Part shown: one piece after another, positions 57,989 through 64,000 of the stretch | How positions within the stretch are numbered: position 1 is the stretch's first letter | Layout of the letters: every line of letters begins with the position of its first letter | Source: Chrysaora quinquecirrha | Lineage: Eukaryota > Cnidaria > Scyphozoa > Semaeostomeae > Pelagiidae | Assembly: GCA_014526335.1 (NCBI GenBank) | Contig: JACTAT010000044.1 | Coordinates: forward strand, 610,539-674,538 | Length of the DNA stretch: 64,000 nt | Reading direction: 5' to 3' | Notes under the pieces: model-generated | Told to the model about the DNA's origin: nothing | What the model saw: the letters and a program-made list of their open reading frames with translations, nothing else | The model's database searches: none | Position numbers and translations under genes: made by a program

Positions 57989-59277
57989 ATGAAAAACAGT
58001 CTATTAAATTTTTCCACCTTTAATGTTAATGGTCTCACACAAAAAAAGTTAACCGATGAAATGTTTCTAAAAGAACACATCTATAATTTAATATTTCTAG
58101 TCGAAACATTCACAAATAAAACCTCAAAAATAGATATTAATGGGTACAGCACCTTTCAATCTTATCGCATTAATGAGCATCGAAACAGCAAAAGATCATC
58201 TGGGGGTTTAATTTGCTATTTTCGAAATAAATACAAGGACGGGATAGCAAAAATTGATAGCAAGCATGATGATCTTTTGTGGATAAAATTCAAAAAAGAG
58301 TATTTTTCATTAGAGAAAGATATATATTTTGGATTGGTTTATATTATACCAGAAAATTCAACATCACTAAGACGTATAACAGATAGCTTTGAAACTTTAA
58401 AAGAAGAAGGAAATAAGTACTCTAAGTTAGGCAATATTATATTAAGTGGTGATTTTAACAGTAGGATAGGTGAGTTAGAAGACTACATAGAATATGACAC
58501 AAACAAATACGGAAACACTGACCCTGAACAAGAACCTGATAACATATTTACAAATAGGTTCTCAAAAGATAAAACTGTGAACAGTTTAGGACAAAATCTC
58601 ATTGACTTGTGTCTCAACTATAGGCTAAAAATCGCTAATGGTCGTACTTTAGGAGATCTAACAGGAAAACCTACATGTTATAAAACTAATGGATTTAGTA
58701 CAGTAGACTACTTAATATGCAGCGAAGGTATCTTACATAAAATCAAGCATTTTTCAGTTAAACCTATTACAATATTTTCAGATCACTGCCAACTAAACTG
58801 TAAAATTGATATAAATATTTCAAAAAATTTTAAAAAGAATAAAACAACAGATAAGTATGAAAAGTAAAACCAAGATTTAGATATGATTCTGAGGGCAAGT
58901 CAAAATTAAGTGAATATCTTACAGGAGAAAGATTGAATGGACTACGACATAATATAGACAATATAGATGACATAAAAGTGAAATCAGATAGATTGCATCA
59001 ATTTTTAATAGCAGCAAGTAACGCATGCTTAAAGAAAAATATAACAAAATCAAAAAAACAATCAAAAATAAAAGAAATAAAGAATAAAGCCTTCGATAAC
59101 GAATGTTATGATAAAAGACGAGAACTAGGAAAACTTGGCAAGCTTATGTGCCAATTCCCTAATAATATAAATATAAGACAAACATATCATGAAAATAAAA
59201 AAGTTTATAAACGTTTGATAAAAAAAAAATAAGCGAAAGCAAAAAGAAAAATTACTAGAAAAACTCCATAATCTTAT
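57989..59277 (+). pseudogene. LINE endonuclease (APE/EEP fold) and start of the linker
   Basis: The first frame (57989-58867, 292 codons) has the APE motifs in order: FNVNGL, LVETF, a long middle part, LSGDFNSRIG, STVDYLICS and FSDHCQLN. These supply the metal-binding and catalytic residues that nick target DNA. Near 58866 a one-base shift moves the frame, which continues with RFRYDSEGKSKLSEYL and a basic, lysine-rich region to about 59232. A second shift in a poly-A run precedes KRKQKEKLLEKLHNL. A short upstream ATG frame (57902-57982) starts MGFACLLTRQRED and may be a leader. Confidence 0.8.
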
Positions 59278-60689
59278 ATACTAAGGAGCTAAGAGGGCGG
59301 TGGTTTGGCAGGTGGTTTTCCCACTGACAGTTGGACAGGTCGTACGGCCCCTCCCCGGTTGGCCAACTGTCTTCGGTCGTTGGCCGACCGAAGTGTAGAT
59401 CGGCCATCGTTCTCTCGTTTGGGGCAGGCTGCTTCCACGGCTGGGGCAGCCTCGGAAATACCGATTATTGTCACGATATTGGTCTAATGTCATGCGGAAA
59501 AACAAAGGAAAAGTTAAGCAGCATTCCCCCGCCCTTCGAAAACATTTGAGGCACGAACCCCGCGAGCTCCCCGTTGGCATTGGGCCACGCTCTAGGAACA
59601 ATCGACCTCGTTCCCGCAACCAATCGTGAGGCACGTCCGGTCACGGGGTTCAATCCATTTCGCTGCTGAATCGCGGGGTTAGGAAGGGTCTAGAATGATC
59701 CCCGTGTTTCGTGGCACATCCATCCGTACATTCACAAGCAACAACGAATATATGTCCAGAAAGTTCGAGTGCTGTTGGAAAATGGTGAAGGCGTTTATTA
59801 TTTGTTCAGTTCTTTTATACTTGTTTCGTTTTACAATCGCAACAAAACAATGAACGGAAGAAGAGAATTAAGAATTTATTTCAGAGCATTCTCGGTTCTG
59901 TCGATGTTTGTTTACGTGTTTGGTTGCGCCATCTCAACTGACTGTTTGTTTTCGTGATTTTGTTGCGTCATATCAGTTGATTTGAGTAATCTGTCATCTA
60001 AGTCAAGGTCAGTGCGAATTTATATGTCTTATTAATTTATGATATGTCTTATCAAATTTATGGAATGAAATTCGATTTCAAATAGAGTGAATAATACAGT
60101 GAATGCACTTATTTTTGTTTAATTGCAACTGTTGCGTCGTTTCAATTCATTCGACCATGTCCTTCAAGCAATTTTACGTTAACGACCCTTAATGATCCTT
60201 AGTTTGTAAAAGTAGGAACGGGGAATTAGGGAATCAAGGAATCGGGAACATGACGTTATATTAGAGGAACCTGGGGTATTTAGGAATTGTATTAAGGGGG
60301 CGCTACCCCTTGACTTGTATTCAGGGGGTTCAATGGTATTAAGGAATGGTATTAAGGGGGGACATCAGATAAAAAAATTGAAGCACCTGTTCGTTCTTTC
60401 CTTAGATTTCATTGAAAGATACGATAGCATTAAGAAATGGTAATGGAAGTAGTACAGCATGTCAAAGCTTTAGCTATACCGACTTGATTAATTCTTTGAC
60501 TTCTATTGAGGGGTACAGTGCCATTAAGGCGTTCTATAAAGAGGATGCATCAAATTTACAACGTGTAAAATTTTTGCAAAACCCTTTAGTTTTGCTCTTT
60601 TATTTCTATTAAGGGGCTACAATGACATTAACGCATTGTATTAAGAGTGTACATCAGATAAAAAACTTGTGCAAACGTGCGTGCAAAGC
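59278..60689. other. Unique left part of the segment interrupting the LINE
   Basis: 59285-59700 is GC-rich compared with its surroundings and contains palindromic GTTGGCCAAC and TCGGTCGTTGGCCGACCGAA stretches. From about 60250 diverged copies of a roughly 290-bp unit appear, marked by 'acatcagataaaaaa' at 60362 and 60651 and 'attaaggggg' tracts. No gene was recognised. Confidence 0.5.
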
Positions 60690-62186
60690 AGCATCAACTA
60701 AGCAACTGGGCAGCTTGGTAACCGAGCAACTCGGCAACTCGGCAACTGGGCAACCGAGCAGCTCTGCAACTCGGCAACTAACCAACAGAGCAGCCAAGCA
60801 ACTGGGCAACTGAGCAACTGACAAACTGGGAAATAAAGCAAGCTAGCAACTGGGCAGCCGAGTAACTAGGCAGCTTGATAACCAAACCACCGAGCAACAG
60901 CGCAACCGAGCGACTGGGCAACTGAGCAGCTGCGCAACTGGGCAACCAAGCAACGGAGCAACAGGGCAACCGAGCAAATGGGCAGCTCAGCAACTGGGCA
61001 GCTGGGGAACCAGAGCAACTGCGCAACTGGGCAACCAAGCAACTTGGTAACTAGGAAACCATGCAGCTGGCAGCTGAGCAACTAAGCAACTAGGAAACCA
61101 TGCAGCTGGCAGCTGAGCAAGTAAGCAACTAGGAAACCATGCAGCTGGCAGCTGAGCAAGTAAGAAACTAGGAAACCATGCAGCTGGCAACTGAGTAACT
61201 AAGCAACTAGGAAACCATGCAGCTGGCAGCTGAGCAAGTAAGCAACTAGGAAACCATGCAGCTGACAGCTGAGCAAGTAAGCAACTAGGAAACCATGCAG
61301 CTCGCAGCTGAGTAACTAAGCAACTAGGAAACCATGCAGATGGCAGCTGAGCAACTAAGCAACTAGGAAACCATGCAGCTGGCAGCTGAGCAGCTGGACA
61401 ACTGAGCAATTCGGCAACTGATTAATTAGGCAACAAAAGCAACAACGCAACTGGGGAACAGAGCAACTAGCCAAGTGGGAAACCGAGTATGTGGGAACCA
61501 AACAACCGAGCACATCAGCAACAGGGCAAGTGAGCAACTGGGCAACTGAGCAGCCGAGCAACTGGGCAACTGGGAAACCGTGCAGCTGCAAATCAAGCAA
61601 CGGAGCAACAGTGCAACCAAGCAATTAGGCAAGTGAGCAACTGGGCAACTGAGCAGCCGAGCAACTGGGCAACTGGGAAACCGTGCAGCTGCAAAATCAA
61701 GCAACGGAGCAACAGTACAACCAAGCAATTGGGCAAGTCAGCAACTGGGCAACTGAGCAACTGGTTAACTGGAAAACTGAACAACTGAGAACCAAGCAGC
61801 CGAGCAAATCAGCAACACGGCAAACAAGAAATTGGGCAAGTGAGCAACTGGGCAACTGGGCAACTGAGCAACTTCTCAACGTGGCAACTGGGAAACCCCC
61901 AAGCTCGGCAACCAAGCAACAGGGCAACCCAGAAACTGGGCAACTCAGAAACCAAGACATTTGGCAACTGAGAAGCACCACAGCTGAGCAACCAAGCAAC
62001 GCTGCAACAGGGCAACAACCGAGCAACTCGGCAAGTGAGGAACTGAGCAACTTGACAACTTCGCAACTGGGAAACCACCCAGCGGCGCAACAGGCCAACC
62101 GACAATGGGGAAATGAGCAACTTGGCAACTGGGCAGCTGAGCAACTGGGTAACCAGAGCAAATGTGCAACTCAGCAGCGAAGCGGC
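60690..62186. repeat. Octamer minisatellite (GCAACTGG-like) with a 39-bp subarray
   Basis: About 1.5 kb is built from 8-bp units such as GCAACTGG, GCAACTGA, GCAGCTGG and GCAACCGA. At about 61045-61400 a 39-bp unit ('actaggaaaccatgcagctg' plus 'gcagctgagcaa') repeats about nine times. A longer block of about 120 bp (gcaacggagcaacagtgcaa...) repeats at about 61600-61730. Plus-strand frames read as ATEQLGNW-like peptides and minus frames as AAWFPSCLVAQLP. These are repeat artefacts. Confidence 0.9.
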
Positions 62187-63192
62187 GAGGAAGAAATAAC
62201 GATTCAAGAAATATTGCAAATAGGAAATAAACTAAAAAGTAAAAAGGCAACAGGGTTAGACAACATATCGAATGAAATAATAAAAGTTTTCATTAATATT
62301 AGATTAGGAAGTCAAGTAATGAAAAATTTGTTCAATAGTGTTTTAGGGAATTATCTGGATTCGTGGAAAGAAGGGGCAGTAAAACCTATTTTCAAAAACG
62401 GTGATAAGTTAGAACCAAAAAACTATAGAGGAATAACGTTAACATCATGTTTAGGAAAATTTTTCAATCAAATACTAAGCAATAGATTAAGTACAGTATT
62501 TGAAAACCATAACATATTTGCTGATCATCTTCAAGGATTTAGACCAGGAATGCGAACTGCGAACAATGTCTTTTTGCTTAAAAGTATAATTGATGAAGCT
62601 TTTAGAAAAAAAGGAAAAATTCATTGCTGCTTTGTAGACTTTTCCAAAGCTTTCGATAGGGTGTGGAGACAAGGGCTAATTCATAAACTAAAATATTTTG
62701 GAGTAAATGGAAAGATACTTGATACAATTCGAAGTCTATATAACAACACTCAGAATAGAATAATTATAAATGATGAGCTAAGTGATAGATATGAAATAAA
62801 TATGGGAGTCAAACAGGGGGATCCATTGAGCTCATTGCTTTTTAATGTCGATATGAACAATCTTTGTACGGACCTCGTTAATGACAACTCTAACGACCCA
62901 CCACACATTGGAGACATAAAGGTACCATGCCTGGTATGGGCTGATGATGTCCTTTTAATGTCAAAAACAGAAACTGGTTTGAAGAGAAGCCTTGAAATTT
63001 TAGAAAAGTTTTGCATGAACTGGAAATATTATGTAAACACAGATAAAACGAAAGCCCTGATATTCGATAAAACAGGAAAGCTGAACAAAAAATTTATATA
63101 CAAAATAAATGGAAAAGATATTGAAGTTAAGAAGCAATATAAGTATTTGGGGTTTTACTTGATTGTAATGGAAGCTTCAACAGTACAATAGA
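62187..63192 (+). pseudogene. LINE reverse transcriptase
   Basis: The family pattern starts at EEITIQEILQIGNKLKSKKA, TGLDNISNEIIK, then KNYRGITLTSCLGKFF, LQGFRPGMRT, FVDFSKAFDRVW (catalytic Asp), NMGVKQGDPLSSLLFN and LVWADDVLLMSKT (catalytic DD). The polymerase core is intact over about 330 codons. It ends near GFYLIV at 63170, where a frameshift brings a stop at 63189-63191. The frame is open upstream into the minisatellite, but that part is not LINE sequence. The family role is target-primed reverse transcription in the nucleus. Confidence 0.85.
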
Positions 63193-64000
63193 AGATCTTG
63201 CAAAAGAGCCAAACGTGCTCTATTCTCGATACTTAAACTTTCTACGGAAGAGTATATAAACATTAAAACTATGATTGAAGTATTCAAGTCTACTGTTAAA
63301 CCAATCTTATTATATGGGTCTGAAATTTGGGGTTACCAATAAAAAAAAAAATAGTAAAGTAGAAAAGTTCAAACGATGTTTTGTAAGCATGTTTTAGGGG
63401 TACACAGAAATACAACAAATGTTGCAGTTTTAGGAGAATTAAATATAAAACCATTGAAAATTGCTATGGATGTAAACTCTTTGAAATTTTATGATTATGC
63501 AAAACGAAACAGAAATAAATTACTAAGATTAGCAATAGATCTAAACCAATCAGTAAAATTGTCTTGGTATAACAACATAGCGAAATTGTTTTGTGAAACG
63601 AAATTTGATATTAATAACCTTAAAATTAAAATATATAGCAAAGAAAATCTGTTGAGCAAAAACATAACTAAAAAGAATAATAAAATGATAAAAAGGATAT
63701 GTGGTAAATATCTGACTAATGACTTTGAATTGAAATGGCTTAAAGAAATAAACAGTTTATCAAAAATGAAATTTTACAAAAACTTTAAAAGTAAACCTGA
63801 AGTAAGTAAATATCGATTACACGTAGAATCAAGAAAACATAGAACAGCTTTAACTAGACTAATTGTTAGTGCACATAAGTTGAAAATCGAAACAGGAAGG
63901 TATCGAAATAAAAATAACCGTGCAGAACAGACTATTCGAACTTGTGATTATTGCAAAAATAATCCAAAACCTATAGATGACGAAGTGCACTTCTTGTTTG
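63193..64000 (+). pseudogene. LINE C-terminal region, continuing past the window edge
   Basis: After the RT the reading frame shifts at least three times (near 63170, 63205 and 63345). It then stays open from 63367 to the right edge, about 211 codons. Motifs are VKPILLYGSEIWGYQ, FCKHVLGVHRNT, SRKHRTALTRLIVSAHKL and TCDYCKNNPK followed by DDEVHFLF. The last is the usual C-terminal Cys/His signature of many LINEs (C..C....DE.HFL). It is likely required for RNA binding or target recognition. The remaining part lies outside the window. Confidence 0.8.

Larger units (their letters stand above)
57886..64000 (+). mobile_element. APE-type LINE (non-LTR retrotransposon), decayed, interrupted, cut by the window edge
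   Basis: The element begins where the telomere-like array ends and codes on plus for an APE endonuclease (57989-59277), a reverse transcriptase (62187-63192) and a C-terminal region (to 64000). A segment of 2.9 kb rich in minisatellites (59278-62186) sits between endonuclease and RT, replacing roughly the expected linker. Several frameshifts and stops are present. The clade (L2, CR1, RTE or other) could not be fixed by eye. The 3' end lies outside the window. Confidence 0.8.

Noticed and set aside
61683..62186. N-terminal extension of the RT open frame
   Set aside because: It is octamer minisatellite read as ATEQLGNW-like peptides, not LINE protein.

Overview
The window is eukaryotic, AT-rich and almost entirely accessory DNA. 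Spliced genes with GT-AG introns, a metazoan-type Gypsy element, a DUF4371-type hAT, KDZ and IS3-like eukaryotic transposons, an APE-type LINE and a CCCTAA-based (TTAGGG-type) repeat family point to a marine invertebrate, most likely a cnidarian. That placement rests on family resemblance only. No ordinary housekeeping gene was recognised.

Layout. Positions 1-3115 hold the end of a minus-strand exon of an unnamed family, a degenerate TTAG satellite, and a broken N-terminal piece of an IS3-like transposase. Positions 3116-11040 are a decayed Gypsy LTR retrotransposon with 125-bp LTRs, split in its RNase H region by a hAT transposon (about 5810-9547). Positions 11086-16149 are a complete-looking DNA transposon with 61-bp terminal inverted repeats. 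It carries a DDE integrase-type transposase (+) and, tail to tail, a HECT-type ubiquitin ligase gene (-), and it is inserted in degenerate telomere-like repeats. Those repeats continue to 18300 and recur at 23697-32245 and 56545-57885, always with the CCCTAA strand on plus. The unit between (18301-23696) has no recognisable gene.

Positions 32246-56544 form a block lying between two telomere-like arrays. It holds a 13-exon KDZ (Kyakuja-Dileera-Zisupton) transposase gene (+), two exons of an unknown gene (-), 22 copies of a 120-bp satellite, a multi-exon gene ending in a chromodomain (+), and a four-exon gene with two C2H2-like zinc fingers (-). A foldback tRNA-derived SINE and several small MITEs, one nested in another, sit in its introns and spacers. 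The splice phases of the KDZ and zinc-finger genes close across every exon, so these are probably real genes. The block may be one very large KDZ transposon with cargo, but no flanking inverted repeats were found.

Positions 57886-64000 are a LINE with an APE endonuclease, reverse transcriptase and C-terminal cysteine/histidine region. It begins directly at the edge of a telomere-like array, is full of frameshifts, and is interrupted at 59278-62186 by a segment rich in 8-bp and 39-bp minisatellites. It runs off the right edge.
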